Shown in pieces: positions 10,499 through 21,210 of a DNA stretch of 64,000 bases. Both the position numbers and the translations under genes were made by a program. Position 1 is the first letter of the stretch; each line of letters begins with the position of its first letter. Where the stretch lies: the NCBI RefSeq assembly GCF_021462225.1, contig NC_061812.1:37931175-37995174 (forward strand). Direction: 5' to 3'. Origin of the DNA: Girardinichthys multiradiatus (Eukaryota > Chordata > Actinopteri > Cyprinodontiformes > Goodeidae). The notes under the pieces are model-generated. The model made no database searches. It saw only the letters and a program-made list of their open reading frames with translations, and was not told where the DNA came from.

Positions 10499-12185
10499 TA
10501 TTTACAATGCCCTTTTGTGGAGCAGTGACTGCTACTTCTATGGAGAAGTCTGTGTGGATGTGTTGTCAAAGCCGCGATAATGACGTAAAAGTTGGATGAA
10601 ATGTGACATGACAGTTCAGACAGTGGGCGCTTTGAAAACTATCATACATGTCCAATTTCATACCCACATATGAAAGTGGCACTATTTTAATTTTTTGGAG
10701 GTGAAAAGATCCAAATTGGGACTTTCTGACAGCCATGGAGAAGTCTGATGTGGATTGCATTTGCCTGCAGTGTGAACATAGCATTAGTGAGCCTCACAGT
10801 GATTGTGTCAAACACAGAAGTGAATGGAAGCAGCTAAAAGTCTCACCTGTTTCCCCACATAATCAGCCAGTGTTTGATTCATGAGAGTTTAACTACTCAT
10901 CAGTAATGCAGCTGCCCAAAGGAGACCTTCTGGGGAGACTTTCTGTGAAACCATTCCAACTCTTAGTTTGTCTAGTTTTCTCTCAGCATTGTGTTGATGG
11001 AAAATCTAATGCAGCTGCACTCGAAAACTTTGTTTCATTTGGCTTAGACGCAAAAACAATGCAGCTGAAGTTAATCACTGTGGGAAAATATGCAGCAGAG
11101 TTGTCTTATAGAAAGTTTCTGAAACCTGCAGATTGTGTAAATTATTAAACTTATAAGAATTATTATTATGTGGTTAAAGTTGAAGTTGAGCTGTTTTGAT
11201 TTTGTCAGACCTCACTGTTGTTTTGCAGTTATATTCTTCCCAGACCTGGAGGGTCAGGTGTCGCAGAAGGACCCATTATATCCCAATATATCTTGACATG
11301 CATTCCGCACCACTACCGCCCTCTGTCTCTAGATGAAGACGGGTTTGTACTGCTCGTCGGAGCAGCTGTCCCCCAAGGTCCCAGAAGAGTCTGTGGAGGC
11401 AAAATGTGACCCCGTCCCTGAAAACTGTGCCTTCACAGGAATAGCTAGGAATCAACCAGGCTGAATCTGACCAGCGGTACAGCAAGTGGATTTCAAAGGT
11501 TAAGATTTTACAGGAATGTTATTCTGCTGTTTGATGTTAAATCAGAAGTAAAGATTTGCTGCCAGAACAGTCTGTTTTTCTTTGTCGCGCTTCTTTCTGT
11601 GAAGCGCCGTCTCAGTGTGTTACAGTTCAGGAAACCTGAGACAACACCTACAACTTCTCTGATGGCAAAAGCTCCTTCTTAGGTACTGGTCTCTTTTATA
11701 TTTTAATTCTAACTGGACCCAGGTGTCAGGCCAGTCAGTCAGGATTTCTTACTCTGCATGTGTTCAGGACAAGTGCTGTGACGACAGGAATCTGGCTGAA
11801 GATGTGTCCAGTGTAGCTTCCTAACCTATCATCTGCAAACAGTGAGTTGGTGCAGCTGTGCGTTAGGACCTGCAGGGAGTGCTGTTAGGTTTTATTAGGT
11901 TTGATGTTTCACTTGCTCTAAAAGGCCTTGTATTCTCATTATTGATTTTCTGCGGGGTCCTGCAAGTGGGGTCCAATGTGGTGAAAGCTCTCAGAGAGTG
12001 AGATAAAACTGTTTAGATTTAGTTCAGTGAAGATGATGGTCATGGACTTGATGCAGACTTTCCCTAAGACAAAAACTCCTGATCCCGGCCTCGTATCTTG
12101 CTGTGATCCAGATCTTTTCTAGCTGGACTTTGGCAGTTTTTTTTCACTACATACAATAGGTGTTTAGCGGCTCATCTGCTCCTCA
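10499..12185. other. Non-coding, nothing recognised
   Basis: No transposase, LINE or exon-like conservation is recognisable. Frames of 60 to 80 codons at 10906-11148 and 11218-11409 lack known motifs and convincing splice context. Confidence 0.4.
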
Positions 12186-12189
12186 GGAT

Positions 12190-12335
12190 GAGGATGGCAG
12201 CATTATGGTGTGGGGAGGCTTTTCTTCAGCAGGTACAAAAAACTGGTTGATAACTGGGAAGATAGATGGAGCTAAATACGGGGTAATCCTAGCGTAAAAT
12301 TGTTGGAAGCTGCAAAAGACTGGAGACTGGGCAGA
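12190..12335 (+). pseudogene. Fragment of a Tc1-like transposase
   Basis: The reading aggatggcagcattatggtg and what follows resembles the Gly-Gly-Ser-Ile-Met-Val-Trp-Gly block before the second catalytic Asp of Tc1 transposases, followed by a Gly-Lys-x-Asp-Gly-Ala block. It is a short isolated remnant with no recognisable termini. Confidence 0.6.
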
Positions 12336-12339
12336 GGTT

Positions 12340-14385
12340 CACCTTCCAAATGACACCAAATGACCAGCAACTTTGATGGAAACAAAATGTGTTTCTAAAA
12401 AGTATTGAGTCACACAGCATACTTTTTACAACTGTGGAGAACTTTAACGTCGGAACTTTGTAAGACATGACAGAGAACACACGTTTGCTGCCAAGAAATA
12501 AACACAGGACGCAAATGTAAAGAGAATGCCCAGATGAATAAGCTCTAAAAATATTACAGGAAGTAAACTAATAGAGGAAAACTAAGTTCAAGAAATTAAA
12601 GAAACAAGAAAAACTTGGATTCTGACCATGGAAAACAACAAAGTTAAGCATAAAGTGAGAAACCAAGAATCATTGTGACACATACACTTGGATAGCAAGG
12701 AAATGGTTTCCGATCTGATGAATATGCCGGGAAAAAGGTCACCTTACAGGAAAAGAGCCAGCAGAATTTCATGGCTGTCCACCCAAAATGACAACAAGTT
12801 GATGGATAGTTGACATTTAAAGCAAGTCTACAAACAGAGAGATGGAAAAAATAGAGAATACAAAAGATCACCATGGTTGGTTGTGTGAAATCTTCCTGAA
12901 ACACTTGTGATAAAATTTTTAATGCATTAATTTAGAGAATTGTACCGAGGCCTTCATGGCATTATAACTTTCTCAAAAAATCCCTAAATATACATTTCTG
13001 ATTTTATTGTCTATATGACTGAAATCAAATCTTACATTCCTACTGTAAGACCTGTTCGGTTTTAGCCCAGTAGGCCATTTAAGGTAGCGCACCGTAGTCA
13101 GGTCAGTCATGCATGCCATTGCCATGGTTTATAAATCCATGGTTTGCAGTTTAACTTGTTCTGCGCAAAACTTTGAATGGCGTGCCAAAATGCGCAGATA
13201 ACTGTACCTCATCTATTGGCCCTGAACCTACCTGACGAATTTGTTTATGCATGTTTTATAGTATTTTAGATAAACTCTTGCAGATCATGAAAATAAGCCT
13301 CCAAACTTACATTTCTTTCCACAAACCTTTAAATCGCCTGTGATGAAACCCTTTTTTAAAGTATTGCAATCTAGACTTTATTGATTTTAATGACTGTAAA
13401 ACAACATCCAAACTTTTTTTCATAAGACAGTCTAAACTGTTATCAAAATAAAACTTTAGTGCTAATCATTCTGAACCTCAGACAAGAATCGAGGCTTTTA
13501 ACAAAACTGACCATGATATTTTGGTAAATTTTCTTAAAAAAGGTAGTGTGGATTTTATGATCATGTGTTAAACATGTTTGAAATAACATTTAGAAACTTA
13601 CGTTTGTACAATGCTGCTGAACCAAGTCAGCCACTTTAAACTACATACCCCATCTGCCCCTAGGCAATATACAAATAATGTGGTAAAGCTAAACAAAGAT
13701 GAAAAGATTACCAGGTAACAGGACCAAAGAGAGCGGCTAAATATAGAGGTGGAAAAGCTAGCAACTTATAAGTACGACTCCGATCTGATCTTTGACCTTT
13801 ACATCAGAAAAGGTTTAAAAAAATCGTTTAAAAACAAAAGAAAATATAGGATCATTTATAAGGCAAAGGGATGCAAAAAACTAACCAGAGCTTTTTTGTT
13901 GAATTATTCAAAAAAAATAGTGGCCTGTCCTGGCATAAAACAACTTTAGTCTAAAAAACGTCATAGCATTTGCGAATGCTATTTTGTGAACAGCATTGAC
14001 ATGCTTGCTTTATTATTCAATGAATATTTACATTGTAAATGAAGGTAGGAGGTGGTGCGGCACCTTTGATCTTGAAATATAAAACACAAAAACACAAAAT
14101 AAATTTAGAAGACAGTACAAAAATCTATGAAATTATATTCTTTTATACCACTTTAACTTTTGTACTCTTTTTAGCCATTACATTTTATTTCTTTTTTACA
14201 TAGGAACATTGTTGGTGGTGCAACACTTGGTAACTCCATTTCCGGTGTAAATAATCAGCAGCTTCTAGGTTAACAATCACAGCATGCAAATGTGATGAGA
14301 GCCTGAAGGTTCATTAACAATGTTTGGACAAAATGCTATGATTTCTGTTTAGAATAGAGCTTTGGTAGGGAACCTTCTGAAGTTC
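12340..14385. other. Non-coding, nothing recognised
   Basis: AT-rich sequence with no protein homology visible. A near-palindrome, ccatggtttataaatccatg, lies at about 13122-13142. A 66-codon frame at 13749-13949 is Lys-rich and looks like chance. Confidence 0.4.
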
Positions 14386-14387
14386 TT

Positions 14388-14390
14388 AAT

Positions 14391-14434
<44 letters not shown>
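14388..14434. repeat. (TAAC)n tetranucleotide microsatellite
   Basis: About 11 to 12 uninterrupted copies of TAAC. Confidence 0.95.
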
Positions 14435-14553
14435 CAGAAACAATATCAAAGCACCTATTGGTCCACTTTTAACAACACTGATCTTGCTTCCCATTATTTT
14501 CATAACTAATTGTAGGGTCCCATCTTATACACATGAAGATCCTACGGCTCATA

Positions 14554-14753
14554 CAGGTCCTTCTCAAAATATTAGCATATTGTGATAAAGTTCATTATTT
14601 TCCATAATGTCATGATGAAAATTTAACATTCATATAGTTTAGATTCATTGCACACTAACTGAAATATTTCAGGTCTTTTATTGTCTTAATATGGATGATT
14701 TTGGCATACAGCTCATAAAAACCCAAAATTCCTATCTCACAAAATTAGCATAT
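14554..14753. repeat. Left 200-bp terminal inverted repeat of the complete Tc1 element
   Basis: Begins caggtccttctcaaaatatt and ends at agcatat, after which the two arms diverge. Mismatches to the right arm are seen in the catatagttta block, the atatggatg block and the ctcataaaa block. Confidence 0.92.
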
Positions 14754-14829
14754 TTCATCCGACCAATAAAAGAAAAGTGTTTTTAATACAAAAACGTCAA
14801 CCTTCAAATAATCATGTACAGTTATGCAC

Positions 14830-15834
14830 TCAATACTTGGTCGGGAATCCTTTTGCAGAAATGACTGCTTCAATGCGGCGTGGCATGGAGGCAATCAGCC
14901 TGTGGCACTGCTGAGGTCTTATGGAGGCCCAGGATGCTTCGATAGCGGCCTTTAGCTCATCCAGAGTGTTGGGTCTTGAGTCTCTCAACGTTCTCTTCAC
15001 AATATCCCACAGATTCTCTATGGGGTTCAGGTCAGGAGAGTTGGCAGGCCAATTGAGCACAGTGATACCATGGTCAGTAAACCATTTACCAGTGGTTTTG
15101 GCATTGTGAGCAGGTGCCAGGTCGTGCTGAAAAATGAAATCTTCATCTCCATAAAGCTTTTCAGCAGATGGAAGCATGAAGTGCTCCAAAATCTCCTGAT
15201 AGCTAGCTGCATTGACCCTGCCCTTGATAAAACACAGTGGACCAACACCAGCAGCTGACACGGCACCCCAGACCATCACTGACTGTGGGTACTTGACACT
15301 GGACTTCTGGCATTTTGGCATTTCCTTCTCCCCAGTCTTCCTCAAGACTCTGGCACCTTGATTTCCAAATGACATGCAGAATTTGCTTTCATCTGAAAAA
15401 AGTACTTTGGACCACTGAGCAACAGTCCAGTGCTGCTTCTCTGTAGCCCAGGTCAGGCGCTTCTGCCGCTGTTTCTGGTTCAAAAGTGGCTTGACCTGGG
15501 GAATGCGGCACCTGTAGCCCATTTCCTGCACACGCCTGTGCACGGTGGCTCTGGATGTTTCTACTCCAGACTCAGTCCACTGCTTCCGCAGGTCCCCCAA
15601 GGTCTGGAATCGGCCCTTCTCCACAATCTTCCTCAGGGTCCGGTCACCTCTTCTCGTTGTGCAGCGTTTTCTGCCACACTTTTTCCTTCCCACAGACTTC
15701 CCACTGAGGTACCTTGATACAGCACTCTGGGAACAGCCTATTCGTTCAGAAATTTCTTTCTGTGTCTTACCCTCTTGCTTTAGGGTGTCAATAGTGGCCT
15801 TCTGGACAGCAGTCAGGTCAGCAGTCTTACCCAT
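14830..15834 (-). CDS. Tc1-like DD34E transposase, full length, uninterrupted
   Basis: The 334-residue protein is the usual length for Tc1 transposases (about 340). Residues 1 to 50 form the first helix-turn-helix, with a basic GRKR-type linker at about 49 to 57, and residues 65 to 120 form the second. Together these would bind the inverted repeats. The catalytic domain has Asp148 in LFSDESKF, Asp238 in FQHDLAPAH and Glu273 in NPIENLW, with 34 residues between the last two (DD34E). The Trp-Gly block at 189-190 is conserved. It begins at ATG 15832-15834 and stops at TGA 14830-14832. No stop, frameshift or missing catalytic residue is visible, which is rare for Tc1 copies in vertebrate genomes. 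It would excise the element and reinsert it at TA, acting in the nucleus. Activity is inference. Confidence 0.95.
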   Translation of the reverse strand: MGKTADLTAVQKATIDTLKQEGKTQKEISERIGCSQSAVSRYLSGKSVGRKKCGRKRCTTRRGDRTLRKIVEKGRFQTLGDLRKQWTESGVETSRATVHRRVQEMGYRCRIPQVKPLLNQKQRQKRLTWATEKQHWTVAQWSKVLFSDESKFCMSFGNQGARVLRKTGEKEMPKCQKSSVKYPQSVMVWGAVSAAGVGPLCFIKGRVNAASYQEILEHFMLPSAEKLYGDEDFIFQHDLAPAHNAKTTGKWFTDHGITVLNWPANSPDLNPIENLWDIVKRTLRDSRPNTLDELKAAIEASWASIRPQQCHRLIASMPRRIEAVISAKGFPTKY

Positions 15835-15962
15835 GATTGGGGTTTTGAGTGATGAACCAGGCTGGGAGTTTTAAAGGCCTCAGGAATCTTTTGCATGTGT
15901 TTAGAGTTAACTCGTTGATTCAGATGATTAGGTTCATAGCTCGTTTAGAGACCCTTTTAATG

Positions 15963-16162
15963 ATATGCTAATTTTGTGAGATAGGAATTTTGGGTTTTCA
16001 TGAGCTGTATGCCAAAATCATCTGTATTAAGACAATAAAAGACCTGAAATATTTCAGTTAGTGTGCAATGAATCTAAAATATATGAATGTTAAATTTTCA
16101 TCATGACATTATGGAAAATAATGAACTTTATCACAATATGCTAATATTTTGAGAAGGACCTG
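15963..16162. repeat. Right 200-bp terminal inverted repeat of the complete Tc1 element
   Basis: Inverted complement of 14554-14753 with about four differences. It lies about 130 bp beyond the transposase start codon, so any promoter for the gene must lie in or beside this arm. Confidence 0.92.
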
Positions 16163-16164
16163 TA

Positions 16165-18397
16165 CATGACTTGGTTACAGGATTTACTCATTACTTACCA
16201 TTTATAAAACTCATGTGATCTACAGCCAGCTTAGAAAAGGTTTCCCACAACAGATGATGATAATTATGCGACAAAACCTTGGAATACCAATAATTGTTTT
16301 TATTTATTCTGTATCTTAATTGAATTATTTAGCTTATTAAATTTTTCAAGCACTTTATACTGCACTTGCTTGTATGAAAGATGCCAAAAAATACTTCATA
16401 TTGGGACTCCTAGAAAAAAATAGGTAAATACTGTAATTTAGCAAAAATCATTGTAAAATAGCATTTTCTTTGGCTAAAACTAATTTCTTCTGTGATCGTC
16501 TTTGGAGAAAGTAAATGAGGTACTGACAGGTGACGCCTCTGTTGAGGCCACTGGACAGCTCTGACACAATGGTGATTATAAGCCTCCTGTCCAATAGAAG
16601 GCCATCACAGTTCAGGGTGTATGACAGCCCACCGCTCATCTCACCTGCATCTTTACCGACACGATGACAACAGCGGCGCACATCTTTGGGTGCGCATCGT
16701 GTTGAAATTGATCACAGCAATCAATGTCACCCAAGGAAGACATTGGGGAGGTGTTCTGCTGCACAACAGAAGGCCTGAGCTGTGCTTCGTCTTGTTTGTG
16801 ATATATCTAGCTTTAAGTGGGAGCCTGGCGTGGGATCAATATGCTACAGGCGGCTCATATTTCACTGATGCCCCAGGAGAAAAACGAAGGGGAAAGATGG
16901 GATGATGACATGACTTTGCAAGGCTCACAGGAGGTCAGTCCTGAGAACAGGTCTAGCAGAAGCAGGCTGCAATCTAAGGTGAGAAGAAGAGCGCAAAGTT
17001 TGGTGTCTGATGAAGGACTAAATGGTGCAGCAGAGGCTTAGGTGCAACACAGACGGCAGCCTGACAGCTTGTCGATTCAGTGAATTTATAATGAATGTTC
17101 TTATATGCTTAACTTTCTCTCTAACCTTTCTCCTCTCCTCTCGGTTTAGGGCATCGCCAACCCCTTACCCACATTGTCCTGTCACTGACTCTTGTAGCCC
17201 TTTCATCCCGGTGGTAAAAACAAAGAGTTATATGAAATGTGCTTAGTTGCTGCTACCTCTCCCCCCGCTGTTGAAGTGTCCTAATGATGCAAATGTTATT
17301 CGGGCTAATGAGCAGAAGCTATATTTCAGCTGAGGTTTACCACCCTGCTCCACCGTCCTGTCTCATGAATAAAAATCCCGGTGTCAGAGTCCAGACGGGT
17401 GTTCCTCTCCGCTCATAATGACCAATATACAGATGGTGCCTTCTCAAACAAAAGAAAGGAAGAAATAGACAGTTGTAGGTTCATCAGAAAGGAGCAAGCA
17501 GGTTTTTAAAATTAAAATGAATTTACATAAGAAACCAGCTACACTGTTTGAGAAAAAAAAACAACATAACTATCTGGAACTCTGAATGCCCCCTCACTTC
17601 TGCAACTCGGAATAACCTTTTGACTCTGAGTTCACTCTGGCTGTCACATCCACATGCCTCTCAAGGAGATATAAACCAATAGATGTTGGCTCTTTGTTAG
17701 AACAATAAACCTTACAGCTGTTTGCATATCTCTCCCTTCCCACCTCGCAGCTTAATCCTCCACGCTTTTTGCCCTTCAGTGTTTCAAAGGCAGCCTGCGG
17801 GCTAGAATTGCCCTTTGCTGACTCGTGGCTGACAGTGAATAAGTTCCCCCGCTCCTTTCCCTCCTTTTATCTCTGAGATCATACTCCAAGTGGGTCAAGA
17901 TCAATGGTGCTCCCTGCAAATCTGCCCAGACTCTGGGTGCTTCTCATTGACCTCTGCACAGGGGCGACTTGCACTCCAATTCAACTGTCTTTTGCATTCA
18001 CATCTGTGGGTAAACTCAGATGCTGCACACAGAGTTTTTAGCAGAGAGAATCAGGGAGCCTGTTGGTTCAGACCAATTTTTGCTCTAGTGTTGACTTCTT
18101 CTTGAGCCTATTCTTTAATCTGCCCTCAGGTTGCTGGCATTCTTAAAGATAAAAGTAAAACAGTGCCTAGGAAGAATTCATGCCCCATATTTCCTTATAT
18201 TTTCCCATATTACAAACAAGGACCTAAGAGAGTTATCTTTTCTAAACTTTAATGCACTAATGCAAGTCTTTTTGTATGCGCCTCTAATAGCTTTGCATGT
18301 CTGCAGACAGAAATTGTTGCCCATTACGTCTTTGCAAAATAGCTCAAGCTCAGTCAGACTAAATGGAGAGCGTCTGTGAAAAGGTTTCAACTTTCAA
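16165..18397. other. Non-coding, nothing firmly recognised
   Basis: Mixed composition, less AT-rich than its surroundings at 16500-18100. Several frames of 70 to 95 codons overlap at 16448-17246, but none shows a known domain. It could contain conserved regulatory DNA, but the sequence alone does not show this. Confidence 0.35.
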
Positions 18398-18768
18398 CTT
18401 CCATGTCCCTGCTGAAAAAAAGTATCCCACAGTTTCATGCTACCACCGCCATGTGCCACCATGGGGATGGTGTAACAGTAATATGCAGTATTAGATTTCC
18501 TCCACGTATAGCATTTCGCATCAAGCCCAAAGGTTGCACTGGATTTTATTTTGGAGTATTAGAGTAACACACTAAGACTCCAACACACTTCCCAGATTTT
18601 CATTTATCAAAAAAACTGAAAACCATGTATCAGTTCTCAACCACTTCACAGTTATATGCTATATCTGTTGGTCTATCACAAAACATCTCAATAAAATACA
18701 TAGTAAATTGTGATTGTAACATGATAAAATGTGAAAACTTTAAAGAAGTATGAATACTTTTTATTTGT
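18398..18768 (-). mobile_element. Fossil Tc1-like element, internally deleted
   Basis: The left part (from tccctgctgaaaaaaagtat) is the reverse strand of the transposase block upstream of the second catalytic Asp. The right part (18640-18768), with ttggtctatcacaaaacatc and gaagtatgaatacttttt, matches the inverted-repeat region of a common Tc1 family. The sequence between is missing. The terminal bases are gone. Confidence 0.7.
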
Positions 18769-18779
18769 CATTTTAAAAG

Positions 18780-19735
18780 GTGATAATCAGTTATGTCTAT
18801 GAAATTATGACTTTAAGAAGAGAAGACAAATCTGAATACATACAAGCTTTGCTGTAATCCTACTGAGAAAATACAGTTGTTTTGCACTGATGGGTTTATT
18901 CACGATGCATTACATTTAGATACTCTTTTAGGTGACATCACACTATATTTATATAGTGAGCATAAATGAGCATAAATGACAAAAATAACCATGGACACAG
19001 AGACAAAGTGACATCTTTGCAACAATGCAAAATAAAAATAAAAATCAAAGTTAGGTATGGCAACGAATTAATGTGCTGTACTGACTAAGCAGAGGTACAA
19101 TTCAACTCTGCCGTGGGGGCAATGTTTAATAAAAACACGAGACAAATGAATATCCCCTGAAAAGTAAAAAAACATGAAGCACAAAAGCACAAGTGGCAAT
19201 GCTACCACTGTCCTCAGGCCCAATACCGATCAAGACAGCAGTGACAGCAGCACAGTCCTGATCCAGGTGAGGCTCACATCCAACAGGGTTCCCTGTGAGA
19301 CCTGCTTCAACAAGATGCATGGCGAGAACCAAACTTCTAACTGGTCACACTCAGCCCAGACATCATTGGGTACGAGCTGAATAGGGTGACATCTTCTCGC
19401 GTGCTTTTCCCTACTAGGAGGCAGTGGATGGGAGACAAGAGCCCATAAATAACCCCATCGGCTCATCTCTGGAAAAGAACACTTTCACCTGAGCTCACTC
19501 ACTCACAGAAATCACTGGGGAGAGATGCAATGAATGAGTGTGAGGCTGTAAAGTTAGGCCAAGACAACACAGTTGTCTGAAAGTAGGACACAGATATACA
19601 TCATACATTGTTAGTCTTAATTTTTTCAGAGTTTTAAGCATGTATTTACTATGGACTACATTAAAAACGTATTGTCCTGAGTACTGAAGGAAGTGCTCCA
19701 GTGGACATTTGGGTTGTGAGTCTGGGCAAAATATC
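18780..19735. other. Non-coding, nothing recognised
   Basis: No exon, transposon protein or repeat structure is recognisable. Overlapping 68 to 78 codon frames near 19126-19466 look like chance. Confidence 0.4.
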
Positions 19736-19739
19736 TGTT

Positions 19740-20610
19740 AAATTCAGGAAAAGGTAACCAGTAAGTTCTGTGAATGTTCCATTTTTCATAAACGAACTTG
19801 TGACTAGTAAATTCCATAAAAATATTTAGAAAAGCACCTACTAAGTTCCATAAATTACCTAGTTCTAGTAAGTATTTGATCCTGAAATTTTATCAGTAAG
19901 GTATGTGAAAGTACCTGATAACCTCTGAGAAAGTAACAAGAGGTTCCCATGAAAATAAAGGAAAGCATCTGGCAAGTTCGAGAAGAATACTTGGTATATT
20001 CTGGAAGGTACCAGGTAAATTGCAGAAAATGACCTTTATTGGGAAAGTACCAAGTAAGTTCCATTGAAGTTCTAGGAATGTTCCATAAAAAAACATGGAA
20101 ATGTACCTGCTAAAGCACCTATAAAGTTTTGGATCGTACCTCCTAAATTCCGGAAGAGTACCTACGTTTTGGGAAAGTAACCAATAAGTTCCAAAGGAGT
20201 TACAGGAAAGTATCTGGTAAGTTTCTGAAAGTATCTGGTAGGTTTCTAAAAGTATATGGTAAGTTGTAGAAAGTACCTCTAAGTTGTGGGAATTTAACAA
20301 GTAGGTTCCAATGAAGGCTTCATGTTCCAAGAAAGTACATCCATATCCATGAAAGTTCAGGAAAACACTCTTGCTGAGTTCCTCAAAGTACTAATTAAGT
20401 TCTTTAAAGTAACCTCTAATTCTGTGGAAAGTACTTGTTATTTCAGATTAAGTACCTGATTAGTTCCAGGAAAGTAACCAATAAGTTCCAATAAAAGTTC
20501 AAGGTTTCAGACAAGTCCTTTGTAAGTTCAATAAGTTTTCCATTAAGTTCAGGAAAAGTAACCGGTATGATCCATGACAGTTCCGCTATAGTGTCTGGTA
20601 ATATCTGGAA
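19740..20610. repeat. Decayed minisatellite, about 20-bp unit with a splice-donor-like core
   Basis: A degenerate tandem array with an approximate unit of gaaagtacctggtaagttcc recurs about every 20 to 24 bases, with many substitutions and small indels. Clear copies include aagtaccaagtaagttcc near 20045, agtatctggtaagtttctg near 20211 and the two units after it. It is seen on the other strand as a chance 145-codon frame at 19893-20330 rich in a repeated Thr-Tyr-Gln-Ile-Leu-Ser pattern. Most units contain GTAAGT or a close relative, the vertebrate 5' splice-site consensus. It lies 0.6 to 1.4 kb upstream of the slc25a26 start codon. Confidence 0.8.
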
Positions 20611-21025
20611 TGTTCTGTGCATTGTATCATAGTTTGACTGACTAATTAGTTATGGTTGCATTTTCTTTAGCCAGCAATAGTTTGAGGTCACTTGTTTGTA
20701 GCAACGTTACGTTGCCAGTCTGATGCTGGAAGGTTGAACAGGTCAGAGCAAAAACCTTTATTTTACCTTTGTTCAAAGCAAAGGAAACCTGGGTAACCCA
20801 GATAAGAAATCATTGACAGGTGAGTCCTGCTGGGTAAAATACTTTAAGAAGTTTTAACAGTTTAAACTTAGCACTATTATGCTCTCCCTGACCATTAGTT
20901 CATCACAAACACCATACAGGGGCATGCGCACCACTCTAAAAGTCAAACAAACCAGGAATTCAAGTCATTTTTGTTTCGAAGCCATACAGAACACAGTTTC
21001 CCGTCAGGCAGTGGGAAAAGAGGAG

Positions 21026-21070
21026 CGTCATGACCTTACGCGGAAGTAATCGAGCTAATATGGCTGCGTC
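21026..21070 (+). promoter_or_regulatory. slc25a26: Probable slc25a26 core promoter motifs
   Basis: Within 150 bp of the start codon lie a nuclear-receptor-like tgacctta (21031-21038), an ETS-like cgcggaagta (21039-21048) and a YY1-like aatatggctgc (21057-21067). ETS/GABP, ERR-type and YY1 sites are common in promoters of nuclear genes for mitochondrial proteins, and YY1 sites often sit at or just after the start of transcription. There is no TATA box at a sensible distance. Binding and the transcription start are inferred. Confidence 0.45.
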
Positions 21071-21098
21071 CTTGACAGGCATGTTTTGGTTTCAGTGA
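21060..21098 (+). other. Possible upstream ORF in slc25a26 5' UTR
   Basis: ATG at 21060-21062 opens 12 codons (Met-Ala-Ala-Ser-Leu-Thr-Gly and so on) ending in TGA 21096-21098, 79 bases before the main start codon. It counts as an upstream ORF only if transcription starts upstream of 21060. Its ATG coincides with the core of the YY1-like site, so start-site choice would decide inclusion. Confidence 0.35.
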
Positions 21099-21177
21099 AG
21101 TGAAAAAGATGCACTAATGCAAGTCTATAGTAAATTTACGGAGAGCTGAATTGTTAGGAGAACCGACTGAACGGAAC

Positions 21178-21210
21178 ATGGACAGAAGAGAGTTTATCGC
21201 GTCTCTAGTG
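21178..21210 (+). CDS. slc25a26: slc25a26 exon 1 (coding part)
   Basis: Eleven codons starting [11 protein letters not shown], followed by the donor gtaaga at 21211. Phase 0. The vertebrate protein also begins Met-Asp-Arg and reaches the first membrane helix at this point. Confidence 0.88.

Larger units (their letters stand above)
14554..16162 (-). mobile_element. Structurally complete Tc1-like transposon
   Basis: This 1609-bp element is flanked by TA at 14552-14553 and 16163-16164. It has 200-bp terminal inverted repeats (14554-14753 and 15963-16162) that differ at only about four positions by eye, roughly 98% identity. A single uninterrupted transposase gene lies on the minus strand. Ends, repeats and gene are all intact, so by inspection it could be an autonomous, recently inserted copy. 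Long repeats of about 200 bp with the terminal block recurring inside are the IR/DR-style architecture of many fish Tc1 elements. Confidence 0.95.

Noticed and set aside
19893..20330. A 145-codon minus-strand frame with a repeating Thr-Tyr-Gln-Ile-Leu-Ser pattern, possibly a repeat protein.
   Set aside because: The pattern is a direct consequence of the decayed 20-bp DNA tandem repeat and shows no sign of selection on the frame.
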